DNA of 64,000 nucleotides from Nostoc sp. FACHB-280 (GCF_014697615.1 NZ_JACJSD010000019.1:62001-126000); one strand, 5' to 3'. Shown: positions 38,130 through 48,201, numbered from the stretch's first letter. Notes: generated by a model not told the origin, from the sequence alone. Numbers and translations: made by a program.

Positions 38130-39050
38130 TCAATTACGATGATTGTTACTGTAGCGAACCCTTGTACCTGCCCAGAGTAACTTTTCGCGCAGTGTTTGAT
38201 AATAGGAATTGTTTTCGCGTAAGACAATAAATTTAGCTCGACACTCAGCCATCCTAACATCAACGCGATGTCCAGGCCAAATGGAAGTAGATAACACTCC
38301 ATCCATCCACAATTTAGTACTTAAATCGTAATCGCCCAAAGGCCAAATACTTACCACTACCCCAGGCGGTAACACCAAGGGACGGCTAGAGAGGCTCATA
38401 GGACAAATCGGAGTAATGGTGACAGCTTCCATACCATCGTGCATGATGGGGCCATTAGCCGAAACAGTATAACCAGTAGAACCTGTAGGAGTAGAAATAA
38501 TCAACCCGTCTCCTACATACTGATCGACGACTTCACCATCAATTTCCATTTCTAGGATAGAGGTGATCATGCGATCGGCAGAAGCGGGTTTAACACAAAA
38601 TTCATTTAATGCTAGGTAGCGTTCGGTGACTGGTTCTAAATTCGTGCGATGGCCTTCATACACTGCGGCTTGTAGCATCATTCGCCGTTGAATGGCATAA
38701 CGATCCTCCAACAGCCGATCCCACACTTTTTCAGTATCTTGAAATTCATCTACAGACTCGGTTAAAAAGCCCAGATGACCGCCCACATTCACTCCAAGAA
38801 TGGGGATACCAGCTGGGGCTAAATGTCTGGCACTAGTTAAAACAGTACCATCACCACCGAGTACTAAAGCCATGTCAATTGGTTGATTAGACGATGCCAA
38901 AAATACCGGGTAAGGATTATCTTTTGGCCCGCTAGGCCCCATCAGTACATGACAACCGCGATTTTCTAGTTGCTTGGCACAAATTTCTGCCCAGCGTTTA
39001 CTTTGAGAATCTCGCGCCTTATAAGCAATGATTACCTGCTTGAGTTGCAC
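38130..39050 (-). CDS. nadK: NAD(+) kinase
   Basis: A protein of 306 residues that phosphorylates NAD to NADP. Diagnostic motifs are VLGGDGTVLTSARHL (catalytic Asp), ILGVNVGGHLGFLTE and DGLIISTPTGSTGYTVSANG. It starts at GTG only 6 bp after the ndhE stop, so it is the last gene of the ndhA-I-G-E-nadK operon and probably translationally coupled. The pairing links NADP supply with the NDH-1 complex. A terminator follows at 38017-38043. Confidence 0.95.
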   Translation of the reverse strand: MQLKQVIIAYKARDSQSKRWAEICAKQLENRGCHVLMGPSGPKDNPYPVFLASSNQPIDMALVLGGDGTVLTSARHLAPAGIPILGVNVGGHLGFLTESVDEFQDTEKVWDRLLEDRYAIQRRMMLQAAVYEGHRTNLEPVTERYLALNEFCVKPASADRMITSILEMEIDGEVVDQYVGDGLIISTPTGSTGYTVSANGPIMHDGMEAVTITPICPMSLSSRPLVLPPGVVVSIWPLGDYDLSTKLWMDGVLSTSIWPGHRVDVRMAECRAKFIVLRENNSYYQTLREKLLWAGTRVRYSNNHRN

Positions 39051-39056
39051 GCAAAA

Positions 39057-39362
39057 TTACCACTTCAGGAGATTAAACTGCTCCATATCGACGGTATCAC
39101 GGTTGCGATAAATGGCCAAAACGATCGCCAAACCTACCGCCGCTTCGGCAGCAGCCACAGTAATGACAAATACGGTAAATACTTGGCCTTTAATTAATGT
39201 TGAGTCAAGAAAGTTGGAAAATGCCATTAAATTCAAGTTAACAGCATTTAGCAGTAGCTCAATTGACATCAGCACCCGTACAGCATTACGACTGGTAATT
39301 AAACCATAAATGCCGATACAAAACAAAGCGGCGGCTAGTAATAAAAAGTACTGAAGTTGCAT
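39057..39362 (-). CDS. ndhE: NAD(P)H-quinone oxidoreductase subunit 4L
   Basis: A protein of 101 residues with three membrane helices (about 1-22, 28-48, 60-85), matching NuoK/NdhE in length. [20 protein letters not shown] contains the conserved membrane glutamate of the proton path, and [20 protein letters not shown] the second. It is part of cyanobacterial NDH-1 in the thylakoid membrane, used in respiration and cyclic electron flow. It is separated from ndhG by 151 bp that hold an octamer-repeat hairpin. Confidence 0.95.
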   Translation of the reverse strand: MQLQYFLLLAAALFCIGIYGLITSRNAVRVLMSIELLLNAVNLNLMAFSNFLDSTLIKGQVFTVFVITVAAAEAAVGLAIVLAIYRNRDTVDMEQFNLLKW

Positions 39363-39431
39363 GAATCCTAGTATTCCTTGTAAAGTTTGCTGGCTGTAAA
39401 TCTTTTGTTGAGGTTGGGTGTAAGGGTATAA

Positions 39432-39468
39432 GGGTGTAAGGGTGTTGAATATTTACACCCTTACACCC
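39432..39468. repeat. Octamer-repeat hairpin between ndhG and ndhE
   Basis: GGGTGTAAGGGTGT (39432-39445) and its exact complement (39455-39468) form a 14-bp stem with a 9-base AT-rich loop. The unit is the GGGTGTAA repeat seen at 14168. It lies inside the operon, so it could affect ndhE-nadK transcript level or stability. Confidence 0.75.
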
Positions 39469-39513
39469 CTGCACCCTTGGACTAAACCATGATTTCTCGT
39501 TGTCATGGAAAAT

Positions 39514-40113
39514 TTACTCTTGGCTGTCTCTACCTGCTGATACCAGTTCTCTAGGGCGTTCTGGCAAAGTTAGAACAGTTGACTGTGAAACTTGATCTGG
39601 CAGATACTCACGCCGCGCTAAAATAATTGCGCCTACCATTGCCATCAGCAACAAAATAGAAGCCAGTTCAAAGGGCAATAAAAAGTCACTGAAGAAATGC
39701 TCACCAATCAACACTATCGAACTTTCGCCAGCTACAGGCGTAGTGGAGTATGCCCAAGGGGTTGCCAAAACCATTGCACTCAACAAGCCAAATAGCCCAA
39801 TACTAACTACACCTGTGAGTACTTTCCGCACACCAGCACTAGGAAATGGCGCAAAATTTTGCCGCTTGTTCACCAGCATAATGGCGAACAAAATTAACAC
39901 GTTAACCGCCCCAACATAAATCAGCACTTGAGCGGCTGCTACAAAGTCCGCATTCAGCAACAGGTACATTCCCGCGATGCTGATAAACACGCCTCCTAGC
40001 AAAAAGGCAGAATAAACAATGCTGGAAGACAACACTACACCCAGTGCTGCCCCAATCAGCATTACAGCCAACACGCCAAACGAAATAATTTGTACACCTT
40101 CCGCTAGATTCAC
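39514..40113 (-). CDS. ndhG: NAD(P)H-quinone oxidoreductase subunit 6
   Basis: A NuoJ/NdhG membrane subunit of 199 residues with five helices. VYSAFLLGGVFISIAGMYLL and AAQVLIYVGAVNVLILFAIM are strongly conserved in cyanobacterial NdhG. I chose the GTG at 40113, which reads MNLAEGVQIISFG, the usual family start, and follows GAGGAT by 8 bases. A TTG start at 40131 is also open. It lies between ndhI and ndhE. Confidence 0.95.
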   Translation of the reverse strand: MNLAEGVQIISFGVLAVMLIGAALGVVLSSSIVYSAFLLGGVFISIAGMYLLLNADFVAAAQVLIYVGAVNVLILFAIMLVNKRQNFAPFPSAGVRKVLTGVVSIGLFGLLSAMVLATPWAYSTTPVAGESSIVLIGEHFFSDFLLPFELASILLLMAMVGAIILARREYLPDQVSQSTVLTLPERPRELVSAGRDSQE

Positions 40114-40131
40114 TGTTTTATCCTCAGTCAA

Positions 40132-40343
40132 ACGATTTTGGATTTTAGATTTGCGATTTTAGATTGATGATTTTAGATTTGTTCTGTTGAACCCTTATAG
40201 AGTAATTTTCCTACTGTAAGCACTTGCCATTAAGTGATCTGGGGGCTTGAACGGAAAATAATCCAAAATCTAAAATCTAAAATCTAAAATTGGTATGGTC
40301 ATTTGTCATTAGTAAAGGACAAAGAACAAATGACAAATGACAT
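40132..40343. repeat. Complementary heptamer repeats between ndhI and ndhG
   Basis: GATTTTAGATT-type units at 40138-40179 and the complementary TCTAAAA units at 40264-40291 could pair in RNA over about 150 bp. CAAATGACAAATGAC-type units follow near 40326. Noncoding repeat-filled spacer within the ndh operon. Confidence 0.6.
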
Positions 40344-40919
40344 TTATTTTTCTGCAAGGTCTTCTGGACGTGCGCCAGCGCGGGGTGCATCTGCGGGGAC
40401 ACCATGAGGTTCAAGTACGCCCTTGGGTAGATAAACCAGTTCACGTAGCGGTGTCACCATTGGATCATTAGTGACTTTGTAAGGCAGACGGCCGAGAGCT
40501 ACGCTGTCATAGTTCAGTTCATGGCGATCGTAGGTGGAAAGTTCGTATTCTTCTGTCATGGATAGACAGTTGGTGGGGCAGTATTCCACACAATTACCAC
40601 AGAAGATACAAACCCCAAAGTCGATGCTGTAGTGTTTGAGTTTTTTCTTTTTACTAGCTTTTTCAAATTCCCAATCAACTACAGGTAAGTTAATGGGACA
40701 TACACGTACACAGACTTCGCAGGCGATACATTTATCAAATTCATAGTGAATCCTACCGCGAAATCGTTCGCCTGGAATTAGTTTCTCGTAAGGATACTGT
40801 ACGGTAATGGGTCGCCGCCGCATATGGTCGAAGGTAACAGATAGCCCCTGACCGATGTAACGACCAGCTTGTACTGCTTCTTTGGCGTAATCACCAACTT
40901 GCTTCAGGAACTTTAGCAT
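40344..40919 (-). CDS. ndhI: NAD(P)H-quinone oxidoreductase subunit I (2x4Fe-4S)
   Basis: A ferredoxin-like subunit of 191 residues. Two cluster motifs are visible: [17 protein letters not shown] and [17 protein letters not shown], each with the CxxCxxCxxxCP spacing. The N-terminal helix [18 protein letters not shown] and length fit NdhI. It passes electrons within the peripheral arm of NDH-1. It follows ndhA after 93 bp of CATTTGT-type repeats. Confidence 0.96.
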   Translation of the reverse strand: MLKFLKQVGDYAKEAVQAGRYIGQGLSVTFDHMRRRPITVQYPYEKLIPGERFRGRIHYEFDKCIACEVCVRVCPINLPVVDWEFEKASKKKKLKHYSIDFGVCIFCGNCVEYCPTNCLSMTEEYELSTYDRHELNYDSVALGRLPYKVTNDPMVTPLRELVYLPKGVLEPHGVPADAPRAGARPEDLAEK

Positions 40920-41012
40920 TGTGTTTCACTCTCTCTTTTTTGTCATTTGTCCTTTGTCAATTGTCTTTGGTCATTTGTTCTTTGCTAATGACCAATGACT
41001 AATGACAATTGA

Positions 41013-42131
41013 CTATCCACCAAAAGCGACGGGAAAGGCTAATTTCAGGGCGGCGGTTAATAGGAGATTAACCAAACCCACTGGTAACAAAAACTTCCAT
41101 CCTAAATCTAAGAGTTGGTCAATGCGTACACGGGGTACTGTCCAGCGCAAGAGGATGGCGATAAACACTAGGAAGTAGGCCTTGAGTACGGTCATGGTAA
41201 TACCCAGACCGGCAGTGACTACTTGTAAGACAGGATTAGTTTCACTGACACCTAACAAACTAGCGATGGTGCTAACAGGAATAGGAAAATCCCAACCGCC
41301 TAAATATAAAACTGATACTAATAAAGCAGAAAGCACTAAGTTCACGTAGGAACTGAGGTAGAACAAAGCGAATTTCATGCCAGCGTATTCAGTTTGATAA
41401 CCTGCTACGAGTTCTTCTTCGGCTTCGGGTAAGTCGAAAGGTAAGCGTTCACATTCTGCTAAAGCGGCAATCCAAAAGATGAGGAAGCCGACTGGTTGTC
41501 GCCATATATTCCAACCGAGAATGCCGTAACCAGATTGCTGATTGACGATATCAATGGTGCTGAGGCTGTTAGACATCATAGCGATCGCCAGCACACTCAG
41601 CGCCAACGGAATTTCATAACTAATAGATTGCGCTGCTGCCCGCAACCCTCCTAAGAGGGAGTATTTATTATTGGATGCGTAGCCTGCCATTAACAAGCCA
41701 ATTGGTTGAATGCTGGACAAGGCAATCCACAAAAAGACCCCCATACCAACGTTTGTAATGACGATATTCTGTCCAAACGGCACAATCAAATAAGACAGAA
41801 ATACTGGCAGTACAACAATAATTGGGCCAAGGGTAAATAACCAGCGATCGGCTTGAGCTGGTACAATGTCTTCCTTAAACACCAACTTTAAACCATCGGC
41901 GACTGGAGCAAGTAAACCAAAAGCCCCAATAAATTCAGGGCCAATTCGCTGCTGTGCTGCTGCTGAAATCTTGCGTTCCAGCCATACACACACTAATACA
42001 CCCACTGTTGCCCCAATCAGCATCAGGATCATTGGCAATGGCATCCAAATTGCTTTGGCTGTGCCTGCCGGTAGTCCTAAATCCGTCAGGGATTTAATAA
42101 ACGTTCCTTGAAGGTCAATTCCTGAGTTCAT
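41013..42131 (-). CDS. ndhA: NAD(P)H-quinone oxidoreductase subunit 1
   Basis: A NuoH/NdhA membrane subunit of 372 residues with about eight helices that links the peripheral and membrane arms. Typical segments are [39 protein letters not shown] and [19 protein letters not shown]. It is the first gene of the ndhA-I-G-E-nadK operon, so its promoter should lie in the 436-bp spacer to its right. Confidence 0.96.
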   Translation of the reverse strand: MNSGIDLQGTFIKSLTDLGLPAGTAKAIWMPLPMILMLIGATVGVLVCVWLERKISAAAQQRIGPEFIGAFGLLAPVADGLKLVFKEDIVPAQADRWLFTLGPIIVVLPVFLSYLIVPFGQNIVITNVGMGVFLWIALSSIQPIGLLMAGYASNNKYSLLGGLRAAAQSISYEIPLALSVLAIAMMSNSLSTIDIVNQQSGYGILGWNIWRQPVGFLIFWIAALAECERLPFDLPEAEEELVAGYQTEYAGMKFALFYLSSYVNLVLSALLVSVLYLGGWDFPIPVSTIASLLGVSETNPVLQVVTAGLGITMTVLKAYFLVFIAILLRWTVPRVRIDQLLDLGWKFLLPVGLVNLLLTAALKLAFPVAFGG

Positions 42132-42567
42132 GTTTCCGCTCTTTAGGTCATTTGAAGTATGAAGTGTGAAGTGTGAAGTATGAAGTATGAATTTTCTGCT
42201 TCAAACTTCAGCCTTCAGCCTTTCTGAGATGACTCCTGATTGAAGATTTATTGCCATATTCCCATGCCTAGTATATCGTTGCATGGTTTTCAGTCCCTGT
42301 AGCTATACAAGAACTTCTGCTTATAGGTAGGATTGGTATTCACTATGGGGGATGAACAAATCAAAAGACAAAAGAGTTTCAGCTTTTTACTTTTGCCTTT
42401 TATCTTTTGACTTCATCGCCCCTAGCACAAGCAAACATCAAAAAACTGCCGCTTCCATGCTGGCAACGGTTATTTGCTGCTTATAGGATTTCTGATTCCC
42501 TAAATGGGGGGTTGATGCTGATATTTTTACTTGCAGGTAGATGCTTTCTTAACGGTCACACGGCTAG
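42132..42567. other. Intergenic region upstream of ndhA with GAAGTAT repeats
   Basis: Between ndhA and gltA. Five heptamers (GAAGTAT/GAAGTGT) lie at 42154-42188, with a looser inverted set (CTTCAAACTTCAGCCTTCAG) near 42200. It should hold the operon promoter, but no clear -10/-35 pair stands out. No gene seen. Confidence 0.5.
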
Positions 42568-43704
42568 TTAACGTTGGTCGAGCGGGGTGTAAGGAACTTC
42601 GTGTTTACCGTTATAAACTTGGGTGGGACGGAAAATCCGGTTTTCTGCTAGTTGTTCTTTCCAGTGAGCTAACCAACCAGCAACGCGGGCGATCGCAAAT
42701 ATTGGTGTAAACAAGTCTGTAGGAATGCCCATCTTCCTATACACCAAACCAGAGTAAAAGTCAACGTTGGGGTAGATGCCTTTATGACCGAGTTTTTCCT
42801 CGACTACCCGTTCCATTTCTTGGGCAATTTCGTAGTATTTATCTCCCCCAAACTTGTCAAACAGTTGCTCGGCAAGCTCTTGGAGAATAATAGCGCGTGG
42901 GTCTTTGACTTTGTAGACGCGATGTCCAAAGCCCATCAGTTTTTGTTTGTTTTGTAGGCGCTCCTCAACATAAGGACGGACGTTTTCGACTGAGCCGATT
43001 TCTTCCAACATCTGAATGACTTCTTCGTTGGCTCCACCGTGTAAAGGGCCGCCCAAGGTTCCCACAGCACTAGCTACTACAGCATAAGGGTCAGTCAAGG
43101 TCGAAGCTGTTACCCTAGCACTAAAGGTCGAAGCATTCATTGTATGCTCAACGTGCAGAATTAAGCAGATGTCAAAGATTTTTGCCGCCAAAGCATCCGG
43201 TTCTTTCTCGTGGAGCATGTAGAGAAAATTGGCGGAATAATCTAGGTCATCACGGGGCTTTACAGGGTCATTACCCTTACGCATCAACTGGAATGCTGCC
43301 ACCATTGTGGGGATAGTTGCTATCAAGCGCACAACTGAATCTCGAATGTAGGCAGGGTTATGCAAATCGCGCAGGGAGTAAAACAAGCCTAAAGCCGCCG
43401 CCGAGGCTTGCAGAGCATCCATTGGATGACCGCTTTCCGGGAAGCATTTCATCATGTCCCGAATCCGGTATTTAATCCGCCTGTGGAGACGAACTTCTTC
43501 CTCAAACGCTTTGAGTTCTTCTTTACTTGGCAATTCACCCCAGATCAGGAGATAAGCAGTTTCGAGAAAGGTACTTTTGGCTGCTAATTCCTCAATCCGG
43601 ATGCCACGATATTCTAGTATTCCCTTCTGCCCATCTACGTAGCTGATACTCGATTGGGCTGCGGGAATGCCTTCTAATCCAGGCTTGTATTCGCACACCA
43701 TCAT
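42568..43704 (-). CDS. gltA: Citrate synthase
   Basis: A type II-like citrate synthase of 378 residues that makes citrate from oxaloacetate and acetyl-CoA. Catalytic segments are LILHVEHTMNASTFSARV (His), MGFGHRVYKVKDPRA (His and Arg) and YPNVDFYSGLVYRKMGIP (Asp). It is a short bacterial form without an N-terminal extension. ATG at 43704 or 43701. It feeds the oxidative branch that supplies 2-oxoglutarate for nitrogen assimilation. Monocistronic, same strand as the ndh operon. Confidence 0.96.
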   Translation of the reverse strand: MMVCEYKPGLEGIPAAQSSISYVDGQKGILEYRGIRIEELAAKSTFLETAYLLIWGELPSKEELKAFEEEVRLHRRIKYRIRDMMKCFPESGHPMDALQASAAALGLFYSLRDLHNPAYIRDSVVRLIATIPTMVAAFQLMRKGNDPVKPRDDLDYSANFLYMLHEKEPDALAAKIFDICLILHVEHTMNASTFSARVTASTLTDPYAVVASAVGTLGGPLHGGANEEVIQMLEEIGSVENVRPYVEERLQNKQKLMGFGHRVYKVKDPRAIILQELAEQLFDKFGGDKYYEIAQEMERVVEEKLGHKGIYPNVDFYSGLVYRKMGIPTDLFTPIFAIARVAGWLAHWKEQLAENRIFRPTQVYNGKHEVPYTPLDQR

Positions 43705-43816
43705 GGCAACACCATTTGCTTTGTGAAATATTCGATCACGCTAACTTACCAGAAATTAGTTTCGCCATAACAGTAGTCGCTATCACAACAATTCTTCGAG
43801 AAGAGTTGAAAAACTG

Positions 43817-44311
43817 TTATAGCAAGTACTTGGGTGGTGTCAACCAGAACATTTGACTACGACCCACAATAGCTCCTGCTTCTGGCAGTTTTACTCCGAT
43901 CATACCTGCTTTTTTCAAGACTAAGCAGCCTTTGACTTCTCCCCAAAGGAGAATTTCTGCCCAGTTGCTTAAATCAGGTTCATGACCAACCAAGGCAAGT
44001 TGGGTATTTGGCGAATAATTTTTCGGTTCTAACCAGTAAACTAACCAACTGGAAAGATGACCACCAGGAGCGAGGTGAGAAGATTCTTCTAATTGTGAAC
44101 TGAGTCCGGTGGCGACAAGAATTTCTGCTGTTTGACGAGCGCGGACTAGAGGACTGGTGACTATCAAATCAAATCGTAAATCCAGCTTGAGCAGACGCTG
44201 GGCAACTTTCTCGGTTTTTTGCCTGCCTTCTTTAGTGAGTTCTCTTTCCTCATCTTTAATGCCAGCCTGTCGCTCTTGTGCGATGCCATGACGAATCAGA
44301 TACAGTTCCAC
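43817..44311 (-). CDS. sixA: Phosphohistidine phosphatase SixA
   Basis: A histidine-phosphatase-superfamily protein of 164 residues. LYLIRHGIAQER has the catalytic RHG, VTSPLVRARQTAEIL the second phosphate-binding Arg, and LVGHEPDLSNWAEIL the second catalytic His. The start is GTG. SixA removes phosphate from histidines in phosphotransfer proteins, which fits a genome rich in phosphorelays. The assignment rests on motifs and length. Confidence 0.88.
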   Translation of the reverse strand: MELYLIRHGIAQERQAGIKDEERELTKEGRQKTEKVAQRLLKLDLRFDLIVTSPLVRARQTAEILVATGLSSQLEESSHLAPGGHLSSWLVYWLEPKNYSPNTQLALVGHEPDLSNWAEILLWGEVKGCLVLKKAGMIGVKLPEAGAIVGRSQMFWLTPPKYLL

Positions 44312-44424
44312 AATAATAGCCCTGAGTGCTGAGTTAGGATTTACGCTTGATGTTATTTAACATATCCTAATTATTCTTGAATACTACAAGTGCAGTAGTG
44401 TTGGCGATCGCACTACAAAACTTC

Positions 44425-45582
44425 TCACCATTGACACTGCTCAAATCTCTGTTTCAAAAACTGTTTGTTGGGACGGCACATTTCATCCTGTGGAACTTGT
44501 AGTTCTTTGCCATCAATTGTGTGATATTCAGTTTTGTGCAAATTAGGGTGAATATAAACCTTCAGTGTTTCTGGATCAATAGTAATCAGATTTAAGTCAA
44601 ATAAGGTATGTAAATCTGCACGTAATAACAAACCATTTGATAGCTCATTATTTTCTGTTTCAATATAAGGAATTATATGAGCGGCTTCGAGTGCGGCTTC
44701 TGCATCAAAATTGGTAATTGCACATTTGCCAGAATAAGCTTCTAGCAGAGACTGACGAAACTTTTGTTGTCCTTGTCTTCTAGCAATTGACACAGTAGTT
44801 TTTTCGCAAGCCTCTGCATAACTTTTAAAAGTCAAGAATTTTTCTTTCTCAAGCTTTTCTCTAGCACTTATTAATTTACTCTCATCTGGCACTAGATTTT
44901 TTATCTTTGATTTACAAAACTCTATTTTATCAATTACTTCAGCATCTTTTGGATCAACTTGTAAGGCTGATTTATATTCTTTAATTGCAGCATGATATTC
45001 CTTATTTTGCTTGAAAGCATCGCCTCGTTCAACAAAGACATCAACTAGTCTTCTTCCGTTACCTAAACTTTGCTGCATGAGTGTATGCTGTTTCCATACT
45101 AATTCTAAAAAAGGAGCAGCTTGACTATTATATCTAGAACCACCTCGCACAAAATATAAATTTACTCCTTGAAATTGAGATAATTCTTCTATGTGTTTTT
45201 GTTGTAGAGGAAAATCAAAGTCAACAACTGTATCTATTTTGATATCAACAAAAAAACCTTCATAGTAAGCATCTGAGTATGCTTCGCTTAACTCTGAATA
45301 TTTACTGTCTAAAAATTTTAACTGTTTGTTTTTTGGTGCAGCGATGACATAACCAGAAGCAATAAATCCGCTGGGTTCATTGCCAACATTTCCGCTTCTT
45401 TGAAGATAGACTCTATCTCCAACTTGTATAAATCTAGAATTCCAGCAATTACACGACAGTATGTAGGAATTGCCTGAAGAAATTTCAGATTTTATTAAGC
45501 CAAAAAGTTTCTTACTATCCCTAATTATTTGTTTACTGTGATATTCAGCTTCACGGTAGCATAAGAAAATTAGAGTTTCCAT
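44425..45582 (-). CDS. EVE-like/TPR/HNH endonuclease
   Basis: A protein of 385 residues. The N-terminal region (about 1-170) has an EVE/PUA-like look (GDRVYLQRSGNVGNEPSGFI, ASGYVIAAPKNKQ). A TPR-like helical pair follows (about 185-228, NKEYHAAIKEYKSALQVDP). The C-terminal HNH nuclease has SGKCAITNFDAEAALEAAHI, then GLLLRADLHTLFDLNLITID, with the expected His and Asn positions. EVE-HNH pairings are proposed to cut DNA with modified bases, so a defence role is plausible. No methyltransferase or other defence gene adjoins it. Confidence 0.7.
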   Translation of the reverse strand: METLIFLCYREAEYHSKQIIRDSKKLFGLIKSEISSGNSYILSCNCWNSRFIQVGDRVYLQRSGNVGNEPSGFIASGYVIAAPKNKQLKFLDSKYSELSEAYSDAYYEGFFVDIKIDTVVDFDFPLQQKHIEELSQFQGVNLYFVRGGSRYNSQAAPFLELVWKQHTLMQQSLGNGRRLVDVFVERGDAFKQNKEYHAAIKEYKSALQVDPKDAEVIDKIEFCKSKIKNLVPDESKLISAREKLEKEKFLTFKSYAEACEKTTVSIARRQGQQKFRQSLLEAYSGKCAITNFDAEAALEAAHIIPYIETENNELSNGLLLRADLHTLFDLNLITIDPETLKVYIHPNLHKTEYHTIDGKELQVPQDEMCRPNKQFLKQRFEQCQW

Positions 45583-45891
45583 CAAAGATATAATTGGCTA
45601 ATTATGACAGTCATAATATTAGTCATTAAATATACTAACCGCAAGCCGTATATTTACTATGTTTTATGCTTAATTTCATCCGGCTACTTGAGTATTTCCA
45701 TAACTCTTTGCGTCTTTGCGCCTTTGCATGAGGCTTAAAATTTTTGTTTTCTAACCTTCATGCAAGAATTATTATGTATACCTATAATTCACAAATTTAA
45801 ATTTATATAGTAAATAAACAGCCAAGAAATAAATTTCTGGCTGCTAATTTAAAATCAGTTAAACTTTATCCTTTGCCTTCAATTGCAAGAT
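45583..45891. other. Intergenic region with CTTTGCG-type repeat
   Basis: About 309 bases. CTTTGCGTCTTTGCGCCTTT near 45713-45733 is a degenerate short repeat. No gene or clear terminator was seen. Confidence 0.4.
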
Positions 45892-47190
45892 TTACTCTGA
45901 CTGAATGGGGTTATCTTTAGGGTTAACTAACTTCAGTAATTTTTGCTTAATCTGAGCGTCAAAAACTTCCCATTTCATCTTGGCGTAGGCTGGATTTTCG
46001 TTACTACCTGAGAGGAACCCCATTGGAATTTCAAAACCACCCGCACTGGTTCTACCACCGCCAAAAAAGCGTCCGGTGCTGTCTTGACCAAAGGCTTCTT
46101 TGATAAATTCATCGGGGTCGAGGGTGAGTTTGGTGGTTCTCAGGGAACCAATGACAACTTCAAGTTCATCGTCTTCATCATGAACGATACCGTAAACTAC
46201 GGCAGTATGGACGTTTTCTTCTGTGACTAAGAAATCAGCTGCTTGGGGAATCGCATCGCGGTCATCGTAACGCAGATAACCAACACCAGCGATGGAAAAG
46301 TTATTCTGGACAATGCGGTTTTTGAGCGATCGCTCAATTACATCCATCACCCGCTTAGAACGGTTCGCTTGAAGAATCGCATTTAATAGTTGAGCATCAT
46401 AAAATCGACTCAGGTAAGCAGCCGCCATAAAATCTTCTTCTTGTGCTTGCATCAGGCGATTTGTATCTGATCGCAAGCCGTGCATTAAGGCTGTGGCACA
46501 TTTAACGTGTTGGCTAATGCTGCTGTCTAAAGCGAGTAACCCAGATTGTAAATACTGAGTAAAAATAGTTGCTGTCGCTCGTACGTAAGGACGAACATCA
46601 AGAAACTCTGATTTGAGTTCCGATTGTAAGCTGTGATGGTCAATCACTGCTACTAAGGGCATTCCTGACTGCTGTATAGTAGCTAATAACTGACTGGTGG
46701 TTCCCTGGTTATCAATGAGTACAAAACCTTGATAACATGACAAATCTTTAGATTTGACATTTTGCGGTGTCCAACGCTGTGCAGGTAAATTTGTCAGCTT
46801 GACTAAGGCGATATTTTCTTGATGGCTTAATGTCCCAGCATAAATAATTTCACACTTAATATCATATTGTTGAGCGATTAGCTGGTAAGCCCAAGCACAG
46901 GAAAGCGCATCAGGGTCAGGAAAATCCTGCAAAATAATTAGCTGGCGCTCATGTCTATGCGCTAATAATGTTTTTTGCAGTTCCTCTGCTTTTTGAAAGG
47001 CTAAGGAATTGTTACGTTGACTCAGATAAACACTTACCCCATCGCTGGTAGATGCTGTTAAGGATGGCCGATTCAGAGGTAGTTCTACTACTTCTTGGTG
47101 GTCTACCTCAGCATCTTCTGGATTGGGTTCTGTGGTCAATGAAAAACTCTCTGACTGCTTCAAGGAAGAATTTAGTTGCATAGAAAACAT
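45892..47190 (-). CDS. DHH family phosphoesterase (NrnA-like)
   Basis: A protein of 432 residues with a DHH-DHHA1 layout. The DHH domain carries LQDFPDPDALSCAWAYQLI, VLIDNQGTTSQLL and VAVIDHHSLQSEL. The C-terminal DHHA1 domain shows GRFFGGGRTSAGGFEIPMG. Such enzymes degrade short oligoribonucleotides or dephosphorylate pAp. The N-terminal 70 residues are an extension not in short NrnA. An in-frame ATG lies 9 bp inside the chosen start. Monocistronic. Confidence 0.88.
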   Translation of the reverse strand: MFSMQLNSSLKQSESFSLTTEPNPEDAEVDHQEVVELPLNRPSLTASTSDGVSVYLSQRNNSLAFQKAEELQKTLLAHRHERQLIILQDFPDPDALSCAWAYQLIAQQYDIKCEIIYAGTLSHQENIALVKLTNLPAQRWTPQNVKSKDLSCYQGFVLIDNQGTTSQLLATIQQSGMPLVAVIDHHSLQSELKSEFLDVRPYVRATATIFTQYLQSGLLALDSSISQHVKCATALMHGLRSDTNRLMQAQEEDFMAAAYLSRFYDAQLLNAILQANRSKRVMDVIERSLKNRIVQNNFSIAGVGYLRYDDRDAIPQAADFLVTEENVHTAVVYGIVHDEDDELEVVIGSLRTTKLTLDPDEFIKEAFGQDSTGRFFGGGRTSAGGFEIPMGFLSGSNENPAYAKMKWEVFDAQIKQKLLKLVNPKDNPIQSE

Positions 47191-47703
47191 CTTTGTTAAG
47201 TGTGAGGCTGGATTGATTGAGAAAGTTACAATCAGGGTTTTACTGATTTAGCCACACATCTTGATCTTCGCAAAAATATAGAATACTTGGGATACGTATC
47301 TTGGTGTATTTTTTGTCAAGATAACCCGGCAAAATTTTATGAAGTTCTGCCAAATTACATATAACGGCAGAAAATCAAGGTTTCAGTTTTGTGATCAAAC
47401 TCTAATTTTTCCCTTCCCTAGACCATTCTCTCAGTTAGAGAGAATTTTTGACGCAAGTCTAGCTTTTTTCGGTTTATGGATATACAATAAAAGACTGTTG
47501 AATTATTTAGGCAGATGCCAGCACACTACTCGCACAGCTACTGTTGGGTCATTCCCCTGAGCAGCTGCAATCCTTATAAGGATGCCACACCAGTCATAAG
47601 TAGTATGTCAGCACCTAACCTATTGTTGCCCCAACTCAGACAAAACCATCATACCGACCACAGGTCGTTGTGGCTGTGTCAATTTAGGGTGGAGTTGTTA
47701 GTG
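47191..47703. other. Intergenic region, nothing recognised
   Basis: About 513 bases between two minus-strand genes. Plus-strand open frames at 47339-47560 and 47515-47802 have no family features, no ribosome-binding site, and the second overlaps the HNH gene. I treat the region as noncoding. Confidence 0.45.
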
Positions 47704-48201
47704 TCAAAGACCTATCACATATTTTTGCCACTCTTGATGCAGTCCACTTTTAAGATGCTTACTAACCTCAAAATAGAGGCTGCTGTAAGGTTGGCGGGGT
47801 AGATGACGCAGCAGCATGTGGGCTTCTTGCGGTGTGCGATTGCCTTTTTTCACATTGCAACGGACACAAGCCGTGACGATGTTTTCCCAAGTATCGCCGC
47901 CACCACGCGATCGCGGTATGACATGGTCTAACGTCAACTCATCCCCTGTATAGCCGCAATATTGACAAGTGTGACCATCGCGGTGCAAGAGGTTTCGACG
48001 AGTCAGAGGCATTTCCTTATAGGGAACACGCACGTAATGGCGTAAGCGGATCACCGTTGGCAATGGGAAACCCGCGTAGAGTAGTCTGCCATTGTGTTCG
48101 ACTCGTTCTGCCTTGCCTTTAATTAACAAAACCGCAGCACGTCGCCAGCTCGTAATATTGAGCGGTTCGTAAGAGGCGTTTAAGACTAAAACCTTCCCCA
48201 T
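47704..48201 (-). CDS. HNH endonuclease
   Basis: A protein of 165 residues widely conserved in cyanobacteria. N-terminus VLVLNASYEPLNITSWRRA, then the HNH domain with zinc cysteines in TCQYCGYTGDELTLDHVIPR and CVRCNVKKGNRTP; the catalytic His is in LDHVIPRSRGGG. The high conservation, from memory, suggests a household role rather than a homing enzyme. It is divergent from alr. Confidence 0.88.
   Translation of the reverse strand: MGKVLVLNASYEPLNITSWRRAAVLLIKGKAERVEHNGRLLYAGFPLPTVIRLRHYVRVPYKEMPLTRRNLLHRDGHTCQYCGYTGDELTLDHVIPRSRGGGDTWENIVTACVRCNVKKGNRTPQEAHMLLRHLPRQPYSSLYFEVSKHLKSGLHQEWQKYVIGL

Noticed and set aside
47339-47802. Two plus-strand open frames in the intergenic region before the HNH gene
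   Set aside because: No recognisable motif, poor start context, and the second overlaps the conserved HNH gene in antisense.
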